DNA of 64,000 nt, from contig NC_134382.1 in NCBI RefSeq assembly GCF_035582795.1, forward strand, positions 10,420,501-10,484,500, read 5' to 3'. Positions within the stretch are counted from its first letter, which is position 1. Each line of letters starts with the position of its first letter. The stretch is from Mycteria americana. Taxonomy: Eukaryota > Chordata > Aves > Ciconiiformes > Ciconiidae. This document shows, in pieces, positions 12,608 through 24,300 of this stretch. The notes below the pieces were generated by a model that saw nothing but the letters and a program-made list of their open reading frames with translations, was not told where the DNA came from and did not search any database. Position numbers and translations under genes: made by a program.

Positions 12608-13080
12608 AGAATTGTTTCTTTTCCTGATGGAATTTATTTTAATCTGTATATAACTTGTAATTTTTTGCTAATTCTTTTCTTATTTTATTTCTTCCTTAAC
12701 AGTATTTTTTGCATTAGATATCATTATTGTGAAGAAATAATGTTAATATAAGTATGTAGTGAAGGACCAAAATTGTGTAATTAAGGTTGTATGTTGTATG
12801 ATTGATAACCAGGGAGTAGGAAGATTTTGTCCATGTGCCAAATGACCCTGATCAATCCTGCTCGTCTTGCTGCCGATTCTCCAGACAATCATATCTTTTG
12901 TTACATTTGCCTTTAAGTGACCGTTGCATTAGACGAAGGTTTCTATTTATTTCCTTGGCCGGTTGGAAAGCAAACGCAGCCTCCACCAGAAAGCGAGCAG
13001 CCCCTCCCCGCGTGCCCTTCCACCCAGCACAGGGCGAGCAAAGTGCCGGCTAACGACCCGGGAGCCGTCGGGTGCAGCTG

Positions 13081-13131
13081 TGGGGGCCGGCAAGTGAAGC
13101 CACCGTGCCGGCAAGTGAAGCCACCGTGCCG
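13081..13131 (+). repeat. 21-bp tandem pair within copy 1
   Basis: Two consecutive units gccggcaagtgaagccaccgt. Copy 2 has the same pair but with 'cgatg' in place of 'tgaag' in both units, so the variant is shared within a copy and not between copies. Confidence 0.85.
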
Positions 13132-15613
13132 CGTGTCCCACCGGCAGCCCCTGCCATCCGCCGGGACTGAGGTGCAGACCCGGGAGCTGCGGGACGTGGG
13201 GCCTCTCCCGGGCGCTGCAGCCCTGGGAGGGAGCAGCCGACAGAGCCGGGGGCCAGCGGGCGACTCTGCCGAGGGGATGTGGCACGGCAGAGCTGGCGGC
13301 CACGCTGGGTCCTTGGCGGACTCGCTCTTCGCAGCAGCAGGGGTGCGCGCCGCGCCCTGCCCCGGGAAAGCCTCCGGCTTGCGAGCCCTGACCTGCGCGG
13401 CCAGCTGCCAGCTTCGCTCCCCGGCACACGCGGAGAGACTCTTCCAGCGAGCGCTCGTGGGGCCGGGGCCCGTCGCTGCCAGCACGGCCCGGAGGAGCGC
13501 TCGGCCCCGATGGGACTGTCCGGCCCTGCAGGTTCCCAGACCCTGCTCCAGGAGAGCACGGAAACGTAGCCCGGCCTTAAGCATCGGGATGGATCGGTCC
13601 TGTCCCGTTACAGCGTGAAAGCCTGAGCTGCAGCTCCGTGGCTCCTGGAGTATCTGCTTGGAGTAAACCGTACGTCTGAGCGTCGTCGTGATAGGGACCG
13701 CAGCGCTGTCTGCCTTGTTGGAACAAGATCTGTGGGTAATAGTAAGTGTTTGCGTGCTCTGACCCCATGTTTTGTTCATCGTTGAAGCAATCTTTGAAGA
13801 GGTCGGCATCACGCTCCTCGGCGTGAGCAGGTAACAGAGCAGCCGAAGGAGCAGCAGTGAGCTGGTCTCCACCATGCGGGCCAAGCACTGAGAAATACAA
13901 ATGTTGCTGTGGGGATTTATGTGGGGTATACGTGGGCTTCCCTTCAGTATCTCGGCCCTCCGTCCGTTGCGTGGTTCCTTCAGGAGCAGGGTTTCTCAGC
14001 AGCTCCTCGCTCTGAGCTTGCGCGGTCGCCGTCTCCCTCGCAGGGCTGTCCCTGCTCCCCGTGGCTCTGCAGGAGCGAGGGCTCCTCCTGCGGCGTGGTG
14101 CTGCCAGGGGACGGGCAGGTACAATCCAGCCAGGGATTACGGACGTTAAAAATCTAGGTTTTAAAATCATGAAATGATTTTTTTCTTTTCATATTTCCTA
14201 ATTCAGTTTTCCTCCCGTTTTCTCTAGCTGGTGTCTCTGTTTGTTGTAGGATCTCCCGACTCCTCTAATTTAGCACTGATTACGAGTTTTAATTTTTCCA
14301 CAGTTAAATAAACAGAAAGCCTCACTGAATCTCTGTTTATCTTGTAGCTTTCACTGAATTGCACTTGAAATGCGTTGCAGCTCTTAGCAGGCGTTTAGTT
14401 TTTGATTTGCTGTTGTAGACAAAAGCAATCCCTTATTTCGAAGGATGTTTCCCGAGAGGTGCGCGTGTTGAGGAGGGTTCTGCCATCAGAGCGCAGGTTG
14501 CTTCCCAGCGTCGGTGGTGGGAAAGGTCTGGGTCCCCTTGGCTTCGGTGGGACGTGGAGCGCTCGAGGCCATCCGACGCCACGAACGCTGTGCTCAGGAT
14601 CCACGGCGCAGGTGCCACGCAGCGGTGACCGCAGTACGGCCCGCTGTTTGTTTGAAAGCCAGGGCCCCACTCGAGGTGTGATTGAAACCAAGAATATTTG
14701 TGTAGGATCTGTTTATTAAAAGTATTTTCACATCTCATAGCCATATTGCCACGCGGCAAGGAGGAGAGAATGGGAGAAGCCCTGTGAGTTTTTTGTATAA
14801 CCAGATAAGGTTGATGGCCGCTGGCTGCTCCCGGCTGTTGAGCGCTGCGGAGGTGACGGTACCCCGAGAAGGGTCCTCGCTTCTCCTGAATGCGACTTTG
14901 ACCGCAGATAGATCTTTCTGCCTGAGCTAGTTAGAGAGGAGAAAATGGGTCTGGTGTACGTGCTTTCCCTTTCTCTTGCCGGCTCGGAGACTGGCAGGCA
15001 GTCCTGGCGCGAATCGCTGTGGCCGACGCGGAAAGCCGAAGGCGCAGCACGGCTGCCGCGGCGCTGAGCGTGCCGGTGCACCGGCTTCTCCCGCGGGACG
15101 TGCCGAGCGCACGCGGGTCGGCAGCGCCTGCGTTGCTGTTTGGTGCGGGCGGGTGTTCCTGCTGGGCAGCGGCTGCTCCGGGTGCATGCCTTGAAAACGT
15201 ATGGGGGCCGGCGGGGTCCTGCGCTTCACAGGCTGCGGCAGAAGCGAGGCGATGCGCAGGGCTCCACAGGAGCAGCCGAGTGCCAGCAGCAAGGCCGAGC
15301 CAAACGGGGCGAAACAGCAGAACACGAGCCGAGTTTGCTCAGCTGCATTCCGGGACAAAACACAAAGCTTGGCTTCTGCCTTGCTTAAAACAGACTAGTG
15401 GAAGCTTTCGATTTCTCCCTAATCAGCACTTAGACTTTCAATAGACGTTCTTGAAAACGGCTTCTTTTTCACTTCATCCGAAGCATTTCGAAAAGCACTT
15501 GCACAATGACATGAACATGTTTGACTCTAAGCATCAAAGCACTGGATTGTGAGCCCCCCTCCCCTCAGCCGAGTTCAATCTACTGACTTACATTCGATTT
15601 TTACGTGCTGTAT

Positions 15614-15631
15614 TGTGTGTGTGTGTGTGTG
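15614..15631 (+). repeat. Dinucleotide (TG)n microsatellite
   Basis: Nine TG units followed by a G-rich run (ggcgggggaaggggg) inside the presumed PRDM16 3' UTR. Confidence 0.9.
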
Positions 15632-16738
15632 GCGGGGGAAGGGGGAAAGCATCATGGTGTAGGAACCTGCCCGTTCCTGCCCGTTGGGAAACGGGCAGGG
15701 AGCGACGCAGTCTGCTCGGATCAGTGCTGGTAACATAAGGGCAAAACCCTCTGCTCCTAGACGATGGTCAGTAGTGTTTCCACAAAGCCATGGAACTTTT
15801 TCTCTGTAGTGTTGAGTGATACTGTGATTAAAATGTTACTGAATGATTCCAAGATTATTTTTCTCTTTCTTCTGTCATTAATTCTTATTACCACTTTGGA
15901 AAAAGAATGAAAAAGAAAAAAAAGGCAGCTTTGATTTCCAAATGTGCAATTCACATGTGAACAAAGTAATTCTGAAAGTAATTCTCAATGTATTTTACAG
16001 TCTCGTTGCTCTCTTCAAAGCAGGAGATGTTTTGCCCTGATGTCATTTCCAGCCTGCAGAAGATGTAATTTAAAACATATATATATTGTGCTTGCAAGAA
16101 TCATAAATCTGTGCATCCTATGTCATTCCTTTTCCCATTGTTACAATACAGATATGATTTAGTTTTTTTTTTCTTTAGAACTGTATAGTGTTTTTTTAAA
16201 TCAATTGTAAATGTCTGGTTTTCATATAATGTTTAAAAAACATTGAGAAAGAGGATGGTGCTTGTTCCATATCATTCTTGATTGTATATTGCTTCTGTTA
16301 TGTTTATAAGTAAACTGTGCATGACTTGTGTTTAGCAGTCATTATTGTGTCTGTTTGTGAAATTTTTATTAAAAAGAAAAAAATTCCGTAGATGCACTTA
16401 TTGTATATGTGATTAGATTTTGCGTCCGAGGCTAGAAGCCTTGAACTGCCAAGGAAGGAAAAAAAAAAAAAGTGTTGGCAGTTATTAATTAATATGAAAT
16501 CGCTTTGTTGGGAGCATAATGAAATAAAAGATATGAAGTGTAGAAAATAATTAAAAAAGCGATTTTACAAATTTCATTTTGATGCTTGTGATAAAAGACA
16601 AATGTACTTGTGTAGAGAAATTCCTTTAAAATAATGAATAGAAAAAGCTGATTTTGAGGTTAATGCTGTAGAATAGGAATGTATACCAAATGTAATCTTT
16701 CCAATGCTACAATGAATTTATACATGAGATTGATATGC

Positions 16739-16744
16739 AATAAA
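16739..16744 (+). terminator. Likely distal poly(A) signal of PRDM16
   Basis: AATAAA is followed 40-50 bp on by a GT/T-rich tract (gtcctgtgagctttttttc), the usual downstream element. It closes the AT-rich block, and the composition changes sharply to GC-rich soon after. Confidence 0.6.
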
Positions 16745-16765
16745 CCTGTGTGCTTTTATAAGCAA

Positions 16766-18650
16766 TGGTCCTGTGAGCTTTTTTTCTTGGAAGAACGGTC
16801 GAGACGCAGCACCACGCAGAGCGACGGGGCGGTTGCACGGGTTACTCTCTTACTTGGCCAAAGGGTGCGTTGGAAGGGCGTAGTACGGGCACGCAGGCCC
16901 GAGGACTGAGGGGAGCGTAACAAACAGGAACTCCAACGGGAGCGCTTTGAGGGTCTTCGACAGGAAGAAACAGTCTGATGAAGACCTGGATTTCAGCTTT
17001 TTTATAGTCGGCAAAAATAACAGCTTGTATTCCTCCTCTTCCCAAGCGGCTCGTTCGGGTACAGAAGGGAGCCGGTCCTCGGCCATCTCTGCTGCTTGCG
17101 ATGCAGCGCGTCCTCCCGGAGAGCCCCGAGGGGCTCTGCCGCGCTCCCCACCCGCTCTGATGCCCAGCCTGTTCCTCGGTTTCCTCCGAGGAGGGGCCGA
17201 TTGCCAGGGCAGGTGGGGGCTGTGGCAGTGCGGTCACCTTCTCCTCTGCGGGCCGCGTGGGATGAGTGCCTGCGTGGTGAGGTACCCCGAGCTGGCAGAA
17301 CGTTTCCATGTTGAGTAACGTGGCATAGCGCTAGCGAGCCCCCACCGCCTCTGCGGTACCTGTTGGCTGGTATTTTATGTGCTGGGTTCGTAATACTTCA
17401 AAAGAGCTTCAACAAATTAAACGACGGGCACCCCTCCTGGCTGCCGAGGTCCAGAAGGACCAGGTAGTGCCACTGAGCCATGCCGGCATCCCGCTGAAGG
17501 ACGCGTCGTTCTCGATGGGAAGTTTGCACGGGGCAGAGCGAGAACATTCTGGGGTGGGGGAACAGGTTAGGACAAAGAATTAGTGAGCTATCTGAAAACG
17601 TCAAGAATATTTCCTTTCACGACTACGAGCTGAGAGTTAGCGAACTATCTAGTGATAGCGGTCAGACGTTTCAGCGGGGGCCCTGGGAGCAAAAATGACT
17701 TGAAAGCAGGGTCTTTGAACTAACAACACGCATTACAAAACTGATGAATGGTCTCCGCTTCAAAAAGTCATTCATCGTGATCAAATGATGGTATCCTACA
17801 TCCAGCATAATAGCCCTTCCCTGGAGTTTGCCATGTAAGGGTTTCAGTCTTAGCTGAACTCTTGAGCAGAAACCCTCTGCCTCTCCGTGACGGCTGGCAA
17901 CCTTTCTCCTTATTAGCCCCGGAGGGAAAGGAAAAAAATCTGTCGGATAAGAAAGCTCTGATAATAGAGCGATTGTCAGGCCGGCCTTAGAGAGAAGAGA
18001 ACAGAGTCTTTGAAAAGAATATTGCTGACAAGTGGACTTTGTCATCCAGAAAGCACTTGAGATTCACCATAAACCAGTGAGAAAAAGGCTCCATTTTTAG
18101 GGAGGGGGGGAATAATCAGAGCAGGGGGCAAAAGAGAAGGTCAAGGAAAAATCTGTTCCCAGTAAATATACAGCGCACTGTTGAGCCTGGCCTTACTGGG
18201 CGGCTGGGTTACTGGGCGGCTGTCAGCAGCCTGACCCTTGGATCCTCTTTCCCCCGGTAGCTACACGTCCTGGCAGAGAGTGCGCGGTACCAAAGCGTCC
18301 GAGCCCGATGGGCTGTGCAAAGACCTAAGGGACAGCCTGTGGTCGCCTTTAACCGCTGAAGATGTCGGCGAGCCTGACCCCTGCCTTTAGCGAGAAACAG
18401 CCCCTGGCCTGCTTGAAATAACCGAGTGCCTGTTGCTGGCCAGACCCCGAGGACCGCGCGGTAGCGTGTCACCCGCTAACGTGACGGGAGGACGATGCCA
18501 AATAAGCCGGTCACCTTCAGTGACCTTGGCGAGGAGGCTTTCGGGAACGGGTGATCCCGCGGGAGTCCGGGGGCTAGGACAGGAGCAGCAAACGCCTTCT
18601 GAAGAGAAGTCAAGAAGCAGCAAAAAATCATTTTTAGTTATCAAGTTTAG
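16766..18650. other. PRDM16-ARHGEF16 intergenic stretch
   Basis: No exon-like frame with splice context is visible. 16,790-17,350 is GC-rich. 17,640-18,060 is less GC-rich with clustered factor-like motifs (see the findings). A 16-bp unit ttactgggcggctggg is tandemly repeated about 1.9 times at 18,193-18,222. Confidence 0.6.
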
Positions 18651-18654
18651 TTAG

Positions 18655-19660
18655 TCCCTCGTTCCTGCGGGGTGCTGCGCCCCGGGCCGGCGCGCAGAAG
18701 GCGGGCAGAGCTCTCCCGGGCGCGGGCTGCCCGCGGTACCGGCTGCCGGCGCCTGGCCCGGCGCGGAGCCGCCCCTGCTCGGGGCAGCGCCGGGAGCCCG
18801 AGCGCCCCGGGCCCCCGCCCCTGCCCGCCCTGAGCCGGGACCCCGCCGCGGGCGCCCGGCCGAGGGGGGCCGGCCCGGCCCGGTCCCTCCCCGGGGCGGC
18901 TCCGCGCTCGGCCCCGCCCGCCCCCGCCGCGGCCCGCCCCGCCCCGCCGCCGCCGCCGCGCCGGGCTCCGAGGGGCGCGGGTAGGTGCGGGCGCCGCGGG
19001 CCGGGCCGCGCGGGGGCCCCGGGGAGGGACCGGGCCGGGCCGGGTGGGGTGGCGGCGGCCCCGGGCAGCAGCGCCGGGCGGGTCCGGGGCTCCGGAGCGA
19101 GCGGCTGCCGGGAGCCCTGCGGGGAGGGGGCGGCGGAGCCCTGCGGGGCCCCAGCGGGGCCCGGCTCCTCCGCCTCCTCCCCGAGCGGCGCAGCCCTCCC
19201 CGGCTGCCCCGGGCCGGGCCCCGGGAGGAGGCGGATCCCGGCGCCGGGCTGCGCCTCTTCCGCGGCGGGGGAGCGGGCAGAGGCGGTGAGGAGCCGGCGG
19301 CTCTGTCCGCTCGCTGGCCCGGCCTTCCCGGGGGGTCTGTGCAGGGGCCGGGCGCGCTGCGGGCAGCGGCGGAGGTGCCGGTGCCGGGATTCGTCCGCGT
19401 GCCCCGGGCTGCGTCCACCGGGCTGCCAGGCGGAGCGGGGCTGGCCCTGCGGAGCGGTGCCCCCGCAGGCAGGCTCCCCGGGCTGGAAGCACCGGAGTTA
19501 CTGTGCTGCACGTCGTGGGCCCGTGTGCCCCGGGGCTGCGGAGCGCCAGAGGCGGGGGCTGGAGGCCCTGTGTCGCGGGCCAGCCCTCCTGCGGGCGCGG
19601 GAGACCTGGGGCCGTCGCAGCACCCGGTGCCTCTGCGGTCGGGTGTGCCTGTTTCTTGTT
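18655..19660 (+). promoter_or_regulatory. CpG island, presumed ARHGEF16 promoter and first exon
   Basis: An abrupt switch to extremely GC- and CpG-rich sequence begins near 18,655. GC-box runs (ccccgcccgcccccgccgcg) occur around 18,913-18,960 and there is no TATA box. It lies upstream of the ARHGEF16 start-codon exon, whose acceptor at 20,755-20,756 requires a preceding non-coding exon. Possible donors are GTAGGT at 18,981 and GTGAGG at 19,286. The transcription start cannot be fixed from sequence alone. The long open frames here on both strands are effects of GC content. Confidence 0.7.
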
Positions 19661-20756
19661 ATCGGGGCCAGTGCTTAGGAGAGGCTTCATCTGCAGCCGA
19701 GACGGGGTTAGGAGTGGACTGTAGTGCTTTTCTCATCCGCAGGGCATTTGGCAGACCTCTGGCCAAGAGGCATGTGTCCCTCATCCAAGGACAGGGAAAT
19801 AAGCAGCGTCTTGATCAAATGAGCTTTTGTTGAGGGGTCTGTTTTGTGCTTCTGCCAGTCATTGATGCAGGGAAGTAAGTTCAAGTCTTGGTTTCTGTTT
19901 GCTGGTCCGTGGCCTTTGAAAAGGAACAGCTCGGAGATGGCGATGGCATACAATGAGAGCTCAGTTGAGAGAAATTAAACCATAGTTTTTCCTCAAATTA
20001 TGTAACGGGGTAGGCAGTGGGCGTAAAACGCTCTGTCAGATGTTTGTTCAGTAGGTGCACCGTACGTGGTGTGCCACAGAAGGAGATGAGTAAGCTTAAC
20101 CCCGAACGAGGAGCTTTAGGGACTCGGGCAGGTGTTTTTGCACGGCGTGGAGCCGCTCCTCAGAGCGGTTTGGGACGGGGACAGGCTTTGAGGGGGACAG
20201 GGCTCGCGGTGAGGCGCGTGCCGGGGTCTTCACAGCACATCAGCCTGGGGGAGGTGGTGCGGAGAGAGCGGAAGCCGGGAAGGTCGGGGCTGGCCCTGGT
20301 GGCTCAGGCTGGTGGCACCCCTCTTCCCCGGAGGGGATTAAGAGGGGACACGGAGGTGCGGCAGAGGAGGAGCAGGGCCCGGCGGTGCTCCAGGCCTGCC
20401 CCGGCTGCTCGCTCGGGTACGAGCCTGCCTGGTGCCTGCTGCATGGCCTGGCTGCTCCCCGGCGCCTGGCCGCATCCTGCACCGCTCTGCCTGAAGCCAG
20501 TAGGCTTCAGGAGCCACCAGCCCGGCCCCCGCGTACCAGCTGGCCGCGAGAGAGGGGCGTGGGCAGTGAGAGCATCACGGGTGCGTCTGTACGGGCTCTG
20601 CCTGCGTACAGCACCCTGGGAAGGCAGAGACTGGGTCCTGCGCTGCCCCGAGGTTCCCCGTGCAAAACGGTACGCTGGCCGTGGCTAAGCGTGAATGCCC
20701 TCTGCCTTACTGGGAAAAGTCGTTCCACCTACTGTCTGCCTGTCTGTCTTACGCAG
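19661..20756 (+). other. ARHGEF16 5' intron
   Basis: Sequence between the CpG island and the start-codon exon, presumed intron 1. It is moderately GC-rich, has no credible coding exon, and ends in the polypyrimidine tract ctgtctgcctgtctgtcttacgcag. Confidence 0.6.
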
Positions 20757-20781
20757 CTTTCCGGTTCCCTGTGCCGCCATC

Positions 20782-21336
20782 ATGTCTCAGAGCCCCCCTG
20801 GCAGCTCTGTGGATGACAAGACCTTTCTCCTGGAGTACCGATGCCACCCCGTGCGGCCAGAGCCCCCCAGCCCGACCTCCCCGCCCGGGAAGCACAGCTC
20901 CGCCACGGCGCCCGCCGCCGCCTCGCTCTCAGCAATGGGCTCTCCCACCTCGGCCGAGCCCCGCCGCATCGTCCTCAGTACGGACAGCCCGGCCGCGCTG
21001 AAGGTGGGAACCCAGCAAATGATCCCTAAAAGCTTGGCTGTCTCCACCAAGACCAAGAACAACCCCTCCCGGCACCAGAGCTGTGGGGCATCTGGGTCGA
21101 GCCGGGAGCCCCTGGGCCCCAACCCGAAGCGGGCGTCCATCCCCAGCCTCTCCCTGGAGGCCGAGGTGGAGGATGACGGCGGGGGGACCCTCAAGCGCAA
21201 CCTGAGGAACATGTCCTACCGCGCGGCCATGAAGGGCCTGGGCGCAGAGCCGGAGCCGGTGAGCACCGTCCCCTCGCTGAAGCCCGTGTCGGAGGAGGGC
21301 AGCGCCCTGCCTGCCCGCAGCCCCGGCAGGAACAAG
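20782..21336 (+). CDS. ARHGEF16: ARHGEF16 coding exon 1 (residues 1-185)
   Basis: The exon opens at the acceptor 20,755-20,756 with 25 bp of 5' UTR, then [13 protein letters not shown]. The N-terminal third is poorly conserved and Pro/Ser-rich. The family-specific blocks [27 protein letters not shown] and [16 protein letters not shown] are clear. Donor GTGAGT, phase 0. Confidence 0.95.
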
Positions 21337-24300
21337 GTGAGTTTTGCGCCCGCTGTTACCCGATTGCTGTCGGGCGAGGATCGAGCCCCCGCTTTCCCCG
21401 GTGCTGAGCTGCTGGCGGGGGGTCTGCAGAGCCCTTTTCCTGCAGCTCCTGGCAGTTACAGAGCTGTGTGAGCCCGGCGTGGAGCTGGCGGGGCTCGCTG
21501 AGCCTGGTGACGCGACTTGTGCCTTGGGAAGCCTGCACGTTACCAGCAGATGCTGCAGGTCCCCGGAGAGCCTGGAAATAGCGACATGGCTTTCGTGGGG
21601 AGTATAACTGGCTGCTCCGAGGTTCCCGCTTGTCAACAGGCGGCTGCGGGCATGTTTGCAGGGTGGGGTCGGCCGGGTGTGTGGCTCCGAGGTGCTGGTT
21701 GGTTGCGCACAACCGTGGGTGAAGCAGGTCTGGGGAAAAGGAGACTCCAGTGCAGGCAAAGTCCAGGTGTGAGACAGATAGATGTGAAAGGCAGCAGCAT
21801 AACTACAAAATGGTTTAGATCGTGGCCCTGATAAGGCGAGGTGAAAGCTGAGTCACTTCGGTAAGGCAAACAAAAGCTCAGACAAAAATCGGGCTGAAAG
21901 AACAGGGTGATACTTGCTAACCGGCCGTGCAGGTAACTTCTCCCATTTCCTGAAGGAGCTCAGTGCTTCCCAGGGCCACAGAAATAACTGCAGCGCGTTC
22001 TCCCTTCTTCTTCTTGCAGAAGACCTTTGGGCGGAGGCGGGTGCAGAAGCGTGGCGGCTCGTTCAAGGACCGTGAGTGCTGCTTCCCGTCTTCCCGAGAG
22101 CGACAGCTCCGGCGTGCCCTCTGCCTCGCGGGGCACCGGGGCGCTTCCCAGCGAAGCAAATCCCTAGAAGTGCCACGCGTGCTGCTCTTGTCGCTGGCCT
22201 GGGGCCATTGCTTTTGCCTCCGCTTCCCCACCTGCAAGGGGAGCGTTGCAGCCCTGCTTTCCCGCTCCCCGGGGCGTGATGATGTGATGATGCCGTGCTC
22301 GCAGCTGCAGCGCTCCCAGCTTTGCTTGCTCCGGGCCAACACGGGAGGGCTGCCCGCGGCACGCTGGCTGCGGGAAGCTGTCGGGAGCGGAGCTGCTGGT
22401 TAACCGGTGCCGTGCAAAGTCCGACCTTGGCGGGGAGGTGCTGGCCCTGGCTTGCCGGCACTCGTGGCAGGGCTCTTGGCTGAGGGCGTGAGGCAGTGGT
22501 GGGAAGGGAAGCCCGTGGGCCGTAGCTGGGAGAGGCTTCGCTGACCTCTTGCCTTTTCCTCTGCAGAGCCCCGGCTGTATCAGGAAATCCGTGAGAGAGG
22601 TCTGAACTCCGTCAGCCATGAGTCAGACGAAGATTTGCTGGAGGAACCCATCCCAGAAGAGCCGTCCCCTCTGGATGCCACTATTGTGGTGCAGAGCTAT
22701 CGCCCGGCGCCGGTGACCTGGAGCCAGCTCCCAGAGGTAGGGGCAGCAGCCCAGCCCGGAGGGTCCGAAAGGCCCCGCTTGCCCTCGCCACGGGCTGCTC
22801 CTGCGCTCACGCCACGTTGCAGCACAGCTGCGTGTATTTTAAAAGCCATCTGAGCTGCCGGACAAACCGTGAGTGGATAATTCTGCAGCACTAGTCTTCG
22901 CAATGGGATGTTCTGGGACCACCTGGCTGGGACATGCAGGTTCCTGCCCAGGCTCGTCGGGATGCCGGCGGAGCTGCTGCGGTCGGGCTTGTAGAGGTTC
23001 ACCCGCAGAGGGGGGCAAGGCAGGCGCTCCCGCTGGGTGTTCCCTGCCGGCCCTTGGGGAGAACAATCTCCTCCTGCGGAGCGGCGTCTGCTCAGCGCCG
23101 GAGGGCGATGGGCCGTGGGGTGGGGGGTGATGGGCTGTGGGGCTGCGGGCGATGGGCTGTGGGGTGGGGGGTGATGGGCTGTGGGGCTGCGGGCGATGGG
23201 CCGTGGGGCGGGCGGAGCCCCTGGCCGCACTAGGTCATGCCAGGACCACCGGCCGCGGCTGATGCCGGCCTCCCTGCAGGTGCTGGAAGCGGGCATCCTG
23301 CAGAGGATCTCCCCCGAGGAGCGCAAACGGCAGGAGGTGAGAGGAGCCTCGGAGGTGCCCGGGAGCGCGGCGTGAACGGCGAAGGCAGCGGGGACGCGCG
23401 TGACTCTGTCCGGGACCCCCCGCGGGGGTGGGCTGGGAGCAGGGCTGCCTTCAGGCTCGGGTTCGGCTCCTGCGTGCGGGGTTTGTGGTGCGGCCGCTTC
23501 CAGCAGCGCTGGGACTGGGCAGCACTGGGAGGGCTCACCCGCACGTCTTGGAGGGGACGCGGGCAACTCCTTCGGGTGCTGATGGGAAATAGCTGCTGGA
23601 AGGGAAAACATCTTAGGGCTGCGTCTCACTAATGAGTGAAAGTCCTAACACATGCTGAGGTCATTGGTGGAGGGCAGGCAACGCATCAGATGAGGGAATG
23701 CCGTTCCGTTGGAGCTCATTCATTTCCAGTGGCTTCGTACCAAACCAAACGTAAATAAGATACGGCAAGTTTTAATTCACGGCCTTGCTTAGTCAATAAT
23801 AATCCACTTGGTGTTGTTACATCCTCGCTGCCCTGCTTTTTCAGGCAATGTTTGAGATCATCACTTCCGAGTACTCCTACATACACAGCCTGAGTGTCCT
23901 GGTGTGCCAGTTCATGCGGTCGGAGGAGCTGAAGGAGACCATGACTCAGACGGAGCACCACCACCTCTTCTCCAACATCAGCGACATCCTGATGGTCGGC
24001 ACCAGGCAAGTGGCAGCCATCGGCGTGGGGTGGGACCAGGCAGGCCTGGAGGACTCACTCTGGAGCTCCTTTTATTTGCCGTGTAAAAACAACCATCCCT
24101 TGGATTCGCTGAAGGTACCGACGCATCCCTCCTGTTGCCCTTTTCCTAGTGCCTCGTGTCGCGGCACGCTCCCCTGCAGCGTGCTGCGCCGGCTTCCTGC
24201 TGCCACGTGCTCGGGACCCGAATGTCTAGTTGAAGGGTCTGTTACCCTGACACCCAGTTTTTTAATGGGTTACAATGGTGGTGCTCAGTCGTGCAGCTGC

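Larger units (their letters stand above)
12372..14560 (+). repeat. Inverted duplication, copy 1
   Basis: The reverse complement of this segment recurs at about 32,365-34,020. By eye, 12,431-12,927 is identical to 33,461-33,957 over 497 bp without an indel. 12,928-13,176 has only a few differences. Parts of 13,500-13,700 match with several changes, and 14,163-14,560 matches at roughly three-quarters identity. Copy 1 keeps segments that copy 2 lacks, about 13,177-13,497 and 13,700-14,160. The left edge is uncertain because similarity fades through 12,372-12,430. Confidence 0.9.
10140..16765 (+). other. Presumed PRDM16 3' UTR
   Basis: About 6.6 kb downstream of the stop with no further coding evidence. 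I infer a long 3' UTR because the stretch ends in a compact AT-rich block (15,750-16,765) with ATTAAA near 16,368 and AATAAA at 16,523 and 16,739, the usual look of a conserved vertebrate 3' UTR end. Inside it lie copy 1 of the inverted duplication (12,372-14,560), a GC/CpG-rich patch (about 12,960-14,140) and a GT microsatellite (15,614-15,631). A nearer internal polyadenylation site, for example AATAAA at 12,602, is also possible. Confidence 0.6.

Noticed and set aside
12371-12751. 126-codon open frame in copy 1 whose last 107 residues recur identically in copy 2
   Set aside because: The DNA itself is identical there, so the protein match carries no extra information. There is no domain, the end is hydrophobic low-complexity from AT-rich DNA, and it lies in a presumed 3' UTR.
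12943-13884. 313-codon minus-strand open frame
   Set aside because: It is a by-product of high GC content; overlapping open frames occur on both strands and no domain is recognisable.
18647-19833. Very long overlapping open frames in the CpG island (347, 286 and 282 codons)
   Set aside because: Pro/Arg/Gly/Ala-rich translations on both strands are expected from GC-rich promoter DNA lacking stop codons.
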